Program-made: the position numbers and the translations under genes
Assembly: GCA_039881045.1 (NCBI GenBank)
Contig: JAYWVB010000029.1
Location: forward strand, 124,001-188,000
Source of the DNA: Chaetomium olivaceum
Lineage: Eukaryota; Ascomycota; Sordariomycetes; Sordariales; Chaetomiaceae
Direction of reading: 5' to 3'
DNA length: 64,000 nucleotides
Shown: one piece after another, positions 1 through 10,734 of the stretch
Numbering within the stretch: position 1 is the stretch's first letter
Layout of the letters: every line of letters starts with the position of its first letter
Notes under the pieces: model-generated
Database searches by the model: none
Seen by the model: only the letters and a program-made list of their open reading frames with translations
What the model was told of the DNA's origin: nothing

Positions 1-20
1 GAACTTGATTGCAACCTAAC

Positions 21-31
21 TATGCTAAATC
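21..31. repeat. Left target-site duplication of LINE copy 1
   Basis: The 11 bases TATGCTAAATC here recur exactly at 587-597. The pair brackets the 32-586 insertion, as expected from target-primed reverse transcription. Confidence 0.75.
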
Positions 32-586
32 ATTATTATTCGTACACCGCTATGCCCTCGGGCTCGCCGGTCCAACTATCTAGCTAGTTGTACAGGAAAA
101 CCATACTGGTTTCCCAGTCGGACTAAAAGCTTGTACCGATGTTACCTTGGACCGTCACTTCAGAGTTTGTCGTACTACGGTTGATGGGAACCTACCCAGT
201 TCTCTGCATTCCGACATCCTGACCGTCCGCCTCCACGGTGACTGCGGCCCTTGGGGTCGTAACCCCTGGGTCCCCAGCACCGTCTCCTCGGTCTCCGGTC
301 AGATCTGTATCAACCTTCCTCGCAAAGGTCAGCTTTCCTTGCCTCGAACTCCTTGCAGCCTCCTCCTGGGCTATGAAAAAACCGGGGGGTCGACCCAGGG
401 TCTCTTCCCTCTTCCTGCTTCTTGGAAGCCATCATCGGCTCCCTCCAGGGTGGGCGCACCCTGGAATGTGACGGTCCGCATGTTCGACCCAGCACTTGTA
501 GCACTAGGTAACCTGCAGTGCAGGCCAATACGGCTCGCAGTTGAGCATCTGGGCTTGTCAAACTACCCCCTCTTCGCAGGCTTATG
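32..586 (-). mobile_element. 5'-truncated non-LTR retrotransposon (LINE) copy 1
   Basis: The insertion is flanked by an exact 11-bp direct repeat (21-31 and 587-597). On the minus strand it ends in a short AAT-repeat tail (32-39) preceded by a GC-rich 3' segment that closely matches the 3' end of the second LINE copy at 15813-15870: both share the TACACCG-TATGCCCT-GGG core just next to the tail. The rest has no recognisable reverse-transcriptase ORF; the open frames on either strand are short and do not resemble known domains. I read it as a 5'-truncated, dead-on-arrival copy, probably of the same or a sister family as the copy near 16 kb. Family assignment (Tad-like) is inference. Confidence 0.7.
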
Positions 587-597
587 TATGCTAAATC
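587..597. repeat. Right target-site duplication of LINE copy 1
   Basis: Exact copy of the 11 bases at 21-31, at the 5' end of the inserted element. Confidence 0.75.
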
Positions 598-927
598 TCT
601 TATAACTATAGTTAAAAGTAAAGTGACTAGTTAACGTGAAAGTGTTAGGGGACGTATAGTGAGACGTCAAGGAAGATGTTCTGCACGATAGCTACGAAGA
701 TTCGGTGTCGACAAAGTGACGATATCTAGTGAAAGTCTCCTGTATCCAATGAGACCGATCCTCAGAGATTAAGTCTCTCTCTCTTCTCTCAGTCAGGGTC
801 CAGGACCCTGCATATTTCCAACAGTGCTCTGACACAACAGTGCTCCACTACACTAGTTCCTTTCCAACTCTTGTTCCCTTCGCCGTGTGACAACATGTGA
901 CGAATCTCTCCTAGAGCCAACTCTGAA
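598..927. other. Intergenic, nothing recognised
   Basis: No credible ORF, RNA gene or repeat seen. Pyrimidine-rich CTCTCT runs occur near 770-800. Confidence 0.5.
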
Positions 928-1433
928 AGGGTTCAGTCGGATTGAAAGTAAACAAGGGTGCGGGATTCGGTGTAGCCAAAGGGTGCACAACAATGATGTC
1001 TCAACAGTAGGCTTCTGAGCTTGTAGCGAACTGTAGTTATGATTGCTAACTGGAGAACTCCCAGAGTCCTCCAGAACGAGTGACTATATACTATCTAATC
1101 CCCGAGTGACTAGTGTGTCCCGTCTGGTGGTAGAGCTGGACACACTGGACACCCTTCAACTCGTAACACTTCCTGGTTGGACACCACGAGGCGTCTTGTT
1201 GTGACGAACCTGTCTCTGGACCCGTCCTGTTAGGGTTCAGCGTCGGTTGAAGGGAATCTCTCAAGGGTGCTTAGGTTCGGTGCAGCCAAAGGGTGCACAA
1301 CAAAGACTTGTCTCAACAGTAGGCTTGCGAGCTTGTAGCGAACTGTAGTTGTGATTGCTAACTGGGGAACTCCCAGAGCTCTCCAGAACGAGTAACTATA
1401 TACCTATCTAATTCCTGGGTGCTCAGTGTGCTC
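928..1433. repeat. Direct duplication, two copies ~305-310 bp apart
   Basis: A segment starting AGGGTTCAG near 928 is repeated from about 1232. The best-conserved core (971-1090 and 1281-1400) shares AGCCAAAGGGTGCACAACAA, a stretch around GTAGCGAACTGTAG, and a block ending in CCAGAACGAGT followed by ACTATATAC. Copies differ by scattered substitutions and small indels, so the duplication is not recent. No ORF runs through it. It could be LTR-derived sequence, but I see no clear TG...CA ends, primer-binding site or polypurine tract. Confidence 0.7.
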
Positions 1434-1547
1434 AGTTCATGCTTGGCAACTGAGCTCACTGATCACCTTCCCATTCCCTTGATTGGTTCGTCTCAATGAC
1501 TGGCTCGGGGCGTCCCGCGCGCCGGGGTCCCACTTGTTGGCATATCC

Positions 1548-1910
1548 GTGACAAACACTGGCTGGAATAACCACCTTCCATCCATTAATTACCATGTACA
1601 TTCCACCACAATGCCGACACCCCGTACATTATGGGAACCCCATCGCGATTGGATTACACAAATGTACCAGTCCAACGAGTCACTTCGAACAATCGTTAGG
1701 ACGCTGCTCGAAGACCATGGCGTCAGTGTTACGCAACGTACAATTACGCGCATCCTTCGCGCTTGGGACGTTCCAGCGCACCAACAACGCGTCGAGTCCA
1801 ATCCATGGCTTGAGGGGAGGATTCGATCTTTGTACTTTGCGCATGCTTTGACAGACAACGAGATCAGGCAAGCATTGATGACAGATGACCACTTTGCGGT
1901 ATTTCTTTGA
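1548..1910 (+). pseudogene. Broken helix-turn-helix ORF, Clr5/integrase-like
   Basis: The 120-residue frame contains two adjacent helix-turn-helix-like segments. The first (about residues 28-75) runs WEPHRDWITQMYQ ... HGVSVTQRTITRILRAW, a pattern seen in fungal Clr5-type and transposon-associated HTH domains. The second (about 90-115) runs RIRSLYFAHALTDNEI. The frame stops inside the second helix, but the +1 frame downstream gives a basic GLLLRRSG-like stretch around 1930-1950, suggesting a frameshift in a longer ancestral protein. Position beside duplicated sequence and a LINE supports a mobile-element or decayed-gene origin. I cannot name the element; an intact small HTH protein is possible but less likely. 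Confidence 0.35.
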
Positions 1911-2550
1911 TCGTTGTACACCTGCGAATGGCCTTTTACTACGCCGTTCTGGCGACGTAGTTAAGTCAATGACTTGGTGTAGCTGTGGTAGGGCAGGTGG
2001 ATGGCGAATAGTCGCAGCAAGACGAAGCTCGTAGTCACATAACGGGCAAGCTTTCCGATGGGGGTGCTGTGCCTTGTACTTGGTGTGGTTGACAGCGCAG
2101 TTTAGCGTATCTCCTGCAGCAGAAGCAGGTAATGGAACGGGGTGATCCATGTTGTACGACGATGCGATGTCGATGCGACGGTCGTACTCTCTTTGTCGGG
2201 CGATTACTTGTTTCGTTACATTCAGAGTACGGGATGGGCTTTTTTCTGGGCTGTGGGATCAATGCGCTGCGAAATCAATGCGGTTGTGGCTGGGATAAGT
2301 GGCTGGGCGAATACGTGGGCTGTTATTAAGGTAGGTGGGTTTATTGCATGTAAGTTTATTCAGTTATAGCAGTTGAGTCGCTTACGGTCGGTGTGGGCCT
2401 ATATAGTCAGAATTCGAGAATTCGAACTTTGTCCGAGTTGTACCTATCGGCTTCCGTACACTGGTGCCAAAGACAAGGTTTGTTTTTTTGTTTCAGTTCG
2501 GCGATGCACGAGTGCACAGATGCACTAACGGCATATTGCTTCCCTTCCCA
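1911..2550. other. Intergenic, nothing recognised
   Basis: Only short open frames, none with recognisable protein features. May include decayed sequence downstream of the HTH ORF. Confidence 0.4.
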
Positions 2551-2770
2551 CACACTAACCTCCCAGATTCACCCCCCCAACTAACCTCCCTCCCATATGG
2601 TCACCCCCACAACTAACCTACCTCCCAGATTCACCCCCCCAACTAACCTACCTCCCATATATTCACCCCCCACAACTAACCTACCTCCCATATATTCACC
2701 CCCACAACTAACCTACCTCCCATATATTCACCCCCCACAACTAACCTACCTCCCATATCCCCCCCCCACC
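2551..2770. repeat. C-rich minisatellite, about 7 units of 29-33 bp
   Basis: Tandem units of the form ACTAACCTACCTCCCATAT followed by ATTCACCCCCC and ACA. Early units carry CAGATTC instead of CATATATTC. The array degenerates on the right into C runs and CTTCCTGCACA doublets (2785-2815). It is strongly strand-asymmetric (C on plus, G on minus). The open frame across it is only the low-complexity translation of the repeat, not a gene. Confidence 0.85.
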
Positions 2771-3741
2771 CCCCAATACATCTTCCTGCACACCTTCCTG
2801 CACACTAACCTCCCTCCCCAAACCCTGACCTCCCTCCTCGAACACTAACTTTTCCCATTGAGGAATAGTGTTTCAAGGGGAACGCCAACCTTCCTTCCCC
2901 GGGTATGTTCCAATGGTAATGAGCACCATAATCCGCCAAGGCCCAGTCTCCGGATTGAAACGAGAGCGCGCCAACCGGGCGGCTCGCTTTCTTGCACCGC
3001 GGGCTAGTCCTTGTCGAGCAGGGCTGCTTCGATGCCCGATGAGGATTCCCAACCCGCGGGATTAGCTCCACTCCACAAGGGGGAGAGGATGAAGGCCTTG
3101 CCCCCGATCAATGGGAACTGCCAAACTTTGTGAGCGATGTCTTGCGTCTTACCACACACGGCCCATTCCCAATTCTAGCGGTGAGTGACGACCAGGGGTA
3201 ATGGAAGTGAGGTTTGAACGTATGTGCAACTTCCCGACGCCTTTGCCCGACCCTTCCCCCGCTTCCAGTTAGCCTCCCGAGTTTCCCGATCCCGAGCTTG
3301 GTAACCAACTTTTGTCCCTGGCGGGCTTCTTTCCTCTGTGTTGGCAGGCCCTTAGCATCCATATCCGTGTGCCTTGATTGGACTTCGCGTGACATGTTCT
3401 GTCGGCTTCGTGTCGAGGCTTTCATGGTTTCCATGTCTGTGGCGCTTAGCTATGTCAAACTGGCCTTCGCAGCTACCAGCATGGAGCCGCTAGTATCAGC
3501 CATGTCAACGTGGGAAGTGCCCAGGTGCCTCGCCGATTCCCAGATTAGGACTGTGAAGCAAAAGTCGCGCCCTCGCAGAGCTCTTTACCATGCAGTTTCT
3601 TTCCAGCACTTAAATATCTACAGTCCACCTGTTTTGTCTGCCCTTCCCAGGTCTTAGATCATGTCCCAAGTTCAACATCCTGAGCCCAGCGCACCTCCTC
3701 CATCGGCTATCCATCGGCGTGCCTCTGGTCGTTAAGCCACC
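2771..3741. other. Intergenic, no supported gene
   Basis: An open frame at 3214-3657 (+) has no recognisable domain and unconvincing composition. The stretch probably contains the upstream region of the Clr5-domain gene. Confidence 0.4.
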
Positions 3742-5014
3742 ATGTCCATAACAACGGAGAGTTCGCCAGACTTCCCTGCTTATCGAAGCATCCTCGAGTA
3801 CCTGTACTGGGAGCAGAACAAAACATTATTGGAAGTCATGAAGATTATGAAAGATGACTATGGTTTCGTCGCGAGGTATATGCAATTCTCCCTTGTTGTT
3901 TAGTGACGGAAAAAAAGAGGCTAACCCCTTGGAGCCTTAAAAAGTACAAGGAGTACCTGGTGTATAGATGGGGCAAGAGGAAGTACGCTAGCGAAAAAGA
4001 GTCGTTCTCGATGCTCGAAATTAGGCGGAGACGCCGTATAGAGCAGAACAAAGAAACTGAGTTCACGCGGCTTGACAGGGTTGTTGACGACAGGAATCTT
4101 GATCTCTTTGCCAGACGGCACAACTGGGGGATGGACAGTAGCAGCCCTCTACCCGAAATAAGGGGTACTATACTATCCATTACCATCCTTATCGTTTTAC
4201 CAACCTCGCTGACACCGGTTCGACAGTGGCAACTCCACCGAATATCAGGTACAGAACCCCCGACCTTGACACGACCAACCCTCCCCCGCCAGCAAACCCA
4301 CCCTACCCTGGATCGACGGCGAGCGAAGAACAGGCACCCATCGAAGAGTCTTTCGAACGGCATAGAGCCCATGTCCTTCAAAGCGGCGACATGCCCCCCA
4401 GTTGGCAGTACCATGGTGATGCCTTTGCAGGCTCCCAGTCGTCAAACCCCGCGAGCCTGCCTATCCAACTCACAACGAGCCCGTTTCCCGGACATCCAAT
4501 TTCGCACGCGTCTCAGGGCTTCCCACAGAACGGAACGGGGCCCATGTTCTCTCGCTCACCATACCAAGACCATGACGAACTTCCTTGTCATTCATCCAAT
4601 GTTCTCGTGGGTGAGGTGTCTTCCTGGGGATATAACTCACCGCTACCGCCGCTCGCCACGCAGTCGCCAGCTTTTGGAATGTATCCCAGTGCCGCAGTCT
4701 TCCCCGGCAACTACACACAACGCATAGACCAGGGAACGATTGCCGGAACTCCTTTCTATGATGGAACCCAGCCCCTGGGGGTTATCCATAGCCCAGGATT
4801 GGCGTTGAGAGCCCCGGGAAACATACCGCTACAGGACATTGCGGTCGGTAGTGATGCCCACTTTTCTGGAGCCATGTTGCATGATGGTGTCGACCCAAGT
4901 CCCGCAATACCCTTTCCACACACGAATGAGGCCATGCGACGCGCTGAGGATGACAAGTTGGACGTGTTGGATACCATGATCGTTTGGCCTAACAACGGGG
5001 CGAGGCGCATGTAG
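3742..5014 (+). CDS. Clr5-domain protein
   Basis: The N-terminus from ATG 3742 reads as a Clr5 DNA-binding-like domain: YRSILEYLYWEQNKTLLEVM, then MKDDYGFVA, then after an intron SLKKYKEYLVYRWGKRKY. This matches the family pattern (aromatic, LY, hydrophobic-V-M, GF, then an aromatic/WG-K ending). Best model: exons 3742-3875, 3920-4164 and 4227-5014, giving 388 residues. The second intron (4165-4226) fits phase and consensus; the first is uncertain because its in-frame acceptor (AAAAGAG) is weak, while the better TAG at 3903 puts the frame out. The remaining ~270 residues are Pro/Ser/Gly-rich and disordered, with no further domain. Clr5 proteins are abundant in Sordariomycetes, usually of unknown function. 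Confidence 0.6.
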
Positions 5015-5709
5015 TTCAGCTGATGCGGTTCACCAAGGGGTGGTTGGGCATCGACAGCTCCGACACTGGTGGGGGTTAGATAGGTGCGGGCGGCTGGTAA
5101 GTATGCAGGAAGACAGAAAAGACATCCCAGCATGGATGTCAGGTGCAAGGGGCAGTTAGAAAGGGGATCATTTTCACAGAGGTGCTCATCACCGCAGTTA
5201 TTATTTCTTCATCGAAACTCCACTCTCCATGAGCAATGTCCCACCACTTGCCCTGACACCCCGCGTCGCAAGAGTGCTATACCACCCTCACCTAGACATA
5301 CGCTGTTCTGGACGGCACCTTATCAATTGTCAAACCAGCCGTGTCACTCCGCGGGGTAAGGGGTTTATCCTAGAAGACCACCAGCTGAGCCTATGATGGT
5401 AGATAGACGACACATCGACGACTAAACCCACACTGTATCCCAACGGGACCATTACACCTCACTAGTCGAATGATTGGTAGGCCGTTTAGGGCAAGACGAA
5501 TTCACAGTCCGGAATGAGAAATAACAAGTTTTACCCGCGTGCTATTTGCCCCAATTTTTCAGACTGTCGAACTAAGACCCTTGGGTCGGAACCAATGCCC
5601 AAATCCCATATTATGTACAGTAGGATGCCAACTGGGGAGGCCCGTAAATTATCATGTGCCTGGGTTGCAACGAGGCATCGCTCAAGACGCACACTGCGGC
5701 TTTCTACCA
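5015..5709. other. Intergenic, nothing recognised
   Basis: Convergent space between the Clr5 gene (+) and the ankyrin-type gene (-). Short frames only. Confidence 0.5.
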
Positions 5710-7932
5710 CTACCACCAATGCTGCTCGTCCACCCAAGAGCCCGGGATGGCCAACGGAGGGTCCTCGATCCACGCCCAAAAGTCTCTCACATACCGCTCT
5801 GTATTGGAGTGCCATTTCCAGATTAGATTCCAGTCCTCGGGCCGTGGCCCAACCGTGAATCCTTCCCATTTGTATCCGTCATCCATAACACGGCCGCGCG
5901 AGCTGGACGATCCGTAGCGGAGGACGGCGGCGTGTTCAGCCTGCCCGAATATTTCCAAATCCTTGCCTGCTGCCCGCAAATCATCCAACCAGTCTCTCAC
6001 TATTTGCTGGAGAGACTTCTTCCTGAGCCGATACTCCTGTGCATTGTTCGCCAGCACGGGGTCGTCCGTCACCTGGCACCACATCAGAAATTCCTCCATT
6101 TTTACGATGCCCCCAAGCAGCGCCGTTGTTGCCCCATCTCCTGTCGCGCTGAGGTAGCTGTACCCTGAAAGCGTGGCAATTTCGAGGAAGAGAAGCCTTA
6201 TTTGTTGGAACTGCGGGCTTTTCTTGCAGGTGCCGAGAGCACACATCGGCGATGGAAGAGCTGAGGGGACCCACCATGAGTCATACCACAAGTCCCACAC
6301 CCTCGTAAGAAAGTATTTCTCGGTGATCCATTGAAGGATGATTTGGCCAGTGCTCGGGAGTCGGTGATGGAGGTCGTCTGGGTGGAAGCCGCCATGGGGC
6401 CTGAAGAGTCGGGTGACTGCCTCGTGGTCGAACCGCTCGGTCAGAGGCCATGATTTGCCCCGGGCCAGAATCCCAATGCGGCGTTTTAGAGGCCACTGAT
6501 AAAAGTCCGGGTAGAAATCGGCCACCATCGAGTCGAAAATCTGCACATCCCCCAACATACGCCATCCCACCCACGAATCCTCCCAGCTCACCTCGTCGTA
6601 GAACCCCTGAGACAGCCATAGCTGGTGAAGGGCCATCGCTTGGGATCTGCTGTCCGTGGACGTGTTCACAGCATAAGCAGAGCGTTGGTAGTGGTCCTCA
6701 ATGAGTGGATCAAGACCCAGATGCAGCAACGGCGCAACAAGGTCAGGTCGATATTGTACAGCATGCTATAGAGAATTAGTTATCTTGACGGTGGCTTAGC
6801 GACGGTATTGTCTAAAGATGCTTTGCTTACATGGAGTAAAGTCCAGCCCGAATCAGCCTCGACAGAAAAGGGGGATATGATGCCCTTGTCAAATAGCTCG
6901 AGCACCTTGCTCAACGTCCCAAAGTTCAGCACATGGAATACCTCACGGTCGTCTGGCACAGTTACATATGGTCTGAAGACTGTTTTCCAACCAGAATTCG
7001 CCCTCGTAACCTGGAGATCCCATACGGTCTTTAGTAGCCAACGAGGAGGTGCAATCCGGTATCGGTAATCTAATCTAGATTAGCGACTCGAACCCGATGG
7101 AAGAGCAGCAATTTATTTGTACGTAGCATTTACAATTGGACCTCGAAGCGCCACTACCGTTTATCCCCTCCTCTACCTCATACAATTCGACGCCCAGGGA
7201 TCCAAGAAGCATACTTGAATAGTGGAACTTCCTTCTGTACCGCACGGCGCGTTCTCTTCGAGTACATTTACATGAAGGAGGCAGAGGAATGTTGTTCTCT
7301 TCGCCGCTGGTCTTGGTCTCTTCGGTGCTCAGAATACGCGGTGCTGGGGTGAGAACGCCTTTTAGCATAAGAGCTTCGGTAACCTTGGAAGCTATCACGT
7401 TGGGCTGCCGTTTGATAGAGGACCTAAACTAGGGTTAACATCAAGCTTAGTACAGAAACCGGCGTATCTCTACGGTGGTTACGTACAACGTATGCAACTG
7501 GACAGCAGAGTCCAAAAAACGCAGCGCTCTCTGAAGGCGCCGTTCGTAAGCCTCGAGACTGTCCTTCCTAAGCACTACCTTGACGCTGGCGAGCAGCTTC
7601 TTCCGCCTCCTAGACGAAGCAATGTCCGCTCCAAGATCGTTGACGAGATCTCCCAGGCTTTTGTGAGCTTGCCCAGCCGCAAGATGGTGGCGGTGCAGCC
7701 AATGCCCCTCCACGCACGGCCGCGACTTGCCTTTGATGAGGTGTTGGGAGTCCCGAATTCGTTGGCTGGGTGTCGGTTGGGCATTTCGCCAGGGTGCGTC
7801 TCGAATGATGCCGACCTGGCCCTCAACCAGCACAAATGCACCAAACCGCTTCCTCCTCCCCAATTTGACAAAGTAAATAAATACATCTTGAGGGCACTCT
7901 ACGTAAATTATGCACCAGGCGAGATTTTGCAT
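5710..7932 (-). CDS. Fungal ankyrin-type protein with N-terminal helical domain
   Basis: A multi-exon gene on the minus strand. The upstream exon (to about 7493) encodes a helical segment with HKSLGDLVNDLG and LEAYERRLQRALRFLDSAVQ, typical of N-termini of fungal STAND/ankyrin proteins. A GTACGT intron then joins SSIKRQPNVIASKV; the next exon has a CKC...C cysteine cluster; a further intron gives APPRWLLKTVWDLQ and DSGWTLLH; after a GTAAGC intron near 6765-6829 the last exon begins HAVQYRPDLVAPLL. GWTLLHAVQYRPDLVAPLLHLG is a clear ankyrin repeat. The 340-residue C-terminal part has no repeat I recognise. The start is not fixed: no convincing signal defines it within 7800-7932, and the N-terminus may be incomplete. 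A role in signalling or self-recognition is family-level inference. Confidence 0.55.
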
Positions 7933-8081
7933 TCCAAATACTAAAATTGCTTCTTAACACTACAGGTAAAAAGCCCGCGTTTATGAGGGCTCGCCCAGTT
8001 TTCCAATCTTATACACACCAAAAGGATAGCCCCAACGTGCGTTTGAAGGACTCGTACTAATAGCAGTATAGCACGCATCGC

Positions 8082-10133
8082 TCAGGAATTGCCAGATTCC
8101 TTTCCCCCCGTCGGGATCTTGAACAACACCGCCCTGCCACCAGGCCCCTGCCCAGCAGCCTTGTCCACCCTAAAATAACCCTTCCTCTCCAACTGGATAA
8201 TAGTATCCGCCTCCATTAGTGCTAGGCCACCATCACACACCACTTCCGTCATGGCAGCCGTATCCGTCGCCAGAAAGTCCTCCAGCTTATCATCCTTTGC
8301 CAAACTATCCTTGGTCAACAAGTGGCCAAACTCCCACAGCTCCGCACCCACCAAGGTACTCCCCTCGCTCGCCAGCCACGTAACCTTCTTCTCCGTCTTC
8401 CTAAAGTCCCCCTGCAAATTCAGCTCCAGCCTCAGCCCCGTCACCACACCACCCTCATCCCTAACAATCTCCCCCACAATCGCATTCCCCCAGCCCATCA
8501 GCGTAATCTCCTCGTCCACCCCAAACCCAGCCGCATCCGCCTGCTCCACCAGCACCTCACTAGCATACGTGACCATCTTCACCCCCACATCCGCATTCTT
8601 CGGATGCTTCGCCCTCTCCTCAGCATACGGCCTCTCCGGCCCCACCACAACAGCAGCCACCACCGCCCGCCCCGTCTCCACCGCCGTGTACCTCGGCGCA
8701 ACAGCATCAACCATCTTCCTGTTCATCGCCCACAAGATGGTCCAGTCCATCGTGACCGCATTCCGACTCGGCCCCTGCCGCAGCATAAACTCGCGCAGCG
8801 CAGGCAGCGTCAACCCCCGCCTCAGAACGCCGCGCACAGTCGGCATCCTCGGATCGTCCCACCCCGTCACGATCCCGGCCTCAACAACCCGCGTCAGCTT
8901 CCTCTTGGACAGGAACGTGCGCACGAAACTGATGCGCGCAAAATCCCACAGCTGCACCGGGCGCAGCTGCAGCGTCTCGAGGAACCACCGGTACTGGGCG
9001 TTGCGGTCGGCGTACTCGGTCGTGCGCAACGCGTGCGTCACGCCCTCGATGCTGTCGACCGCGGGGGCAGGCGAAGTCGTACGTCGGGTAGATGGACCAG
9101 GCCCGGCCGGTGCGGTGGTGGGGGATTGGCAAGGCGTCGGCGTCGGCGTCGGCGTCGGGGTTAGCGTCAGCGTCCTGGCCAGGCTGGCCTCCTTCCTCGG
9201 TGGAGGTGGATGTCGGGAAGCGGTAGATGACGGGGTCGCGCATCGCGCCGTTGGGGGAGTCGAACGTGATTCGCGCGCGGATGCAGTGCTTCTTGCCGAG
9301 CGCGGTGCCGGCTTTCATTTCCTTGAAGATGGCCAGGCTTTCCTCGGACGGGCGGTCTCGGCGTTTGCTGGGGAGGCGGTTGCGTCGGTCCTCCTTTTGG
9401 ACTTTTGGATCGGTGTCGTCGGCGTAGGCGTTTCCGTCGGCTATCATGCGCTCGCAGATCTCGTAGAGTTGCTGGAAGTAGTCGCTCGTGTACGTGATGC
9501 GGTCTGGTTTGATGCCGAGGAGCTGCAGGTCATGAATGATGGAATCCTCGAACTCCTGCTTCTCCTTGGCTGGGTTTGTATCGTCGAACCGGACAATCAG
9601 CTTGCCGTTGAATGCCTCGTGGGCAAAATAGTCGTTGAGAAAGGCAGCTTTGGCATGGCCGATGTGCAGATAACCCCTATCTTCGATTAGCAACCGCCGT
9701 GTCAATGGCCCATGACGGCTTTGCGGCGTGAGCAATCTTACGACGGCTCAGGAGGGAATCGCGTCACTACGCCATTCTCTGTGTTCTTGAGGCCAATGTT
9801 GTAGTTACCCCCAGCCTTGCTGGCAGCAGCACGCTTCTCTCTTTCCTTGGCCTGCGTTGCCTTGATCTCCCCTTGGATTTCTGGATGGCTGGCTTCGATG
9901 AAGGAGGACCAACGTGCCACGTTTGTCAAACTCCCTTTACAAACAATGCCATTGGCAATCTTGTTCGTTTTCAGAGTCACCCATATGTCCTTGTCAATGG
10001 AGCTCAACTGGTATCCTTCGAGGTAAGTCCGGAGCGTCAAATGTTGCTCGAGTTCAAGCAGAACAGCTTCAACAGCCTTGAAGTCGGGGGTCGATAGACC
10101 CGGCGCCCAATTTAAAGTCCTGGCGCTGGCCAT
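8082..10133 (-). CDS. GUS1: Glutamyl-tRNA synthetase, cytoplasmic
   Basis: Charges tRNA-Glu in the cytosol (class I synthetase). Exon 1 (10133-9742) starts MASARTLNWAPG and encodes a GST-like N-terminal domain; a 65-base intron (9677-9741) sits inside the FPPEPSGYLHIGH motif, which carries the HIGH signature. The catalytic core (IVRFDDTNPAKEK, YTSDYFQQLYE, AMRDPVIYR, IYPTYDFACP) and a KMSKS equivalent (LSKRKL) follow, then the beta-barrel anticodon-binding region to 8082. Two oddities: a frameshift after DFACP at a five-G plus-strand run (9063-9067), where removing one base restores the expected [16 protein letters not shown]; and an Asp-Ala-rich insert in the core before PHHRTG. Identity is very secure; the frameshift is most likely a consensus error in an essential gene. 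Confidence 0.93.
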
Positions 10134-10734
10134 TGTAGTATTGTTGCCGTTCAATGTCTTGAGAAAAGGATTATTGAATTAAGTGATGGTGCAGGCAACA
10201 AAAATGTCGCGGAGGTTGGGCGCTTACATTTATTTATGTGTACATGTACCCCGCCATAGAAAGTTACGAGTGAGTCAACCGGCAAGTTAAGACCTGTTGG
10301 TCCCATTTTGTTGGTTCTTTTTACAAAACACCAAGGCGAACACCCTGGCAAGATGAGAAAGAAGATGATTGGTTTGAGATATGACTTTCATAATCTACCA
10401 TTGTTCTTTCATGGATCATATTTTAACTTTCAATCTAGGTACATACATATATACTGCAGGACTAATCCAAAACTTCATACTTACCTACTTATAGCGGTAT
10501 TAACTAAGGTACTGTTTTAATTATCACATCACTGGAGATGGGATTCGAAGATCCAACGGGACTTAAACCTCCAATGTATTTCAAACCTAAGAGGTAGCCC
10601 CTATTTCTCACCATTCGATTGCTAGCAAGCAGGAAACCCTCCCTTTCTCCAACCACGTCCAGCAGCCATGCACGATGATATTTCCGCCTGACATCTAGCC
10701 ATGACCGACCCATGTTGCAATGCTCAGCCTCAAT
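10134..10734. other. Intergenic: GluRS promoter side and 3' flank of secreted-protein gene
   Basis: No gene supported. A TTCGAATCC stretch (minus strand, near 10545) recalls a tRNA B box, but no cloverleaf can be drawn around it. Confidence 0.5.

Noticed and set aside
2551..2770. CRISPR-like array
   Set aside because: Units are contiguous and variable in length without unique spacers, and the genome is eukaryotic.
2597..2848. Pro/Thr-rich open frame
   Set aside because: It is just the translation of the minisatellite.
3214..3657. 147-residue plus-strand frame
   Set aside because: No domain, no orthologue-like motif, and irregular composition; left as intergenic.
8251..9690. 479-residue plus-strand frame across GluRS
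   Set aside because: Ser/Pro-rich antisense shadow of the synthetase; its late Gly-Val run comes from the repeat encoding Asp-Ala.
10530..10570. Possible tRNA (TTCGAATCC, B-box-like, minus strand)
   Set aside because: No A box at suitable distance and no acceptor, D or T stem pairing could be drawn.
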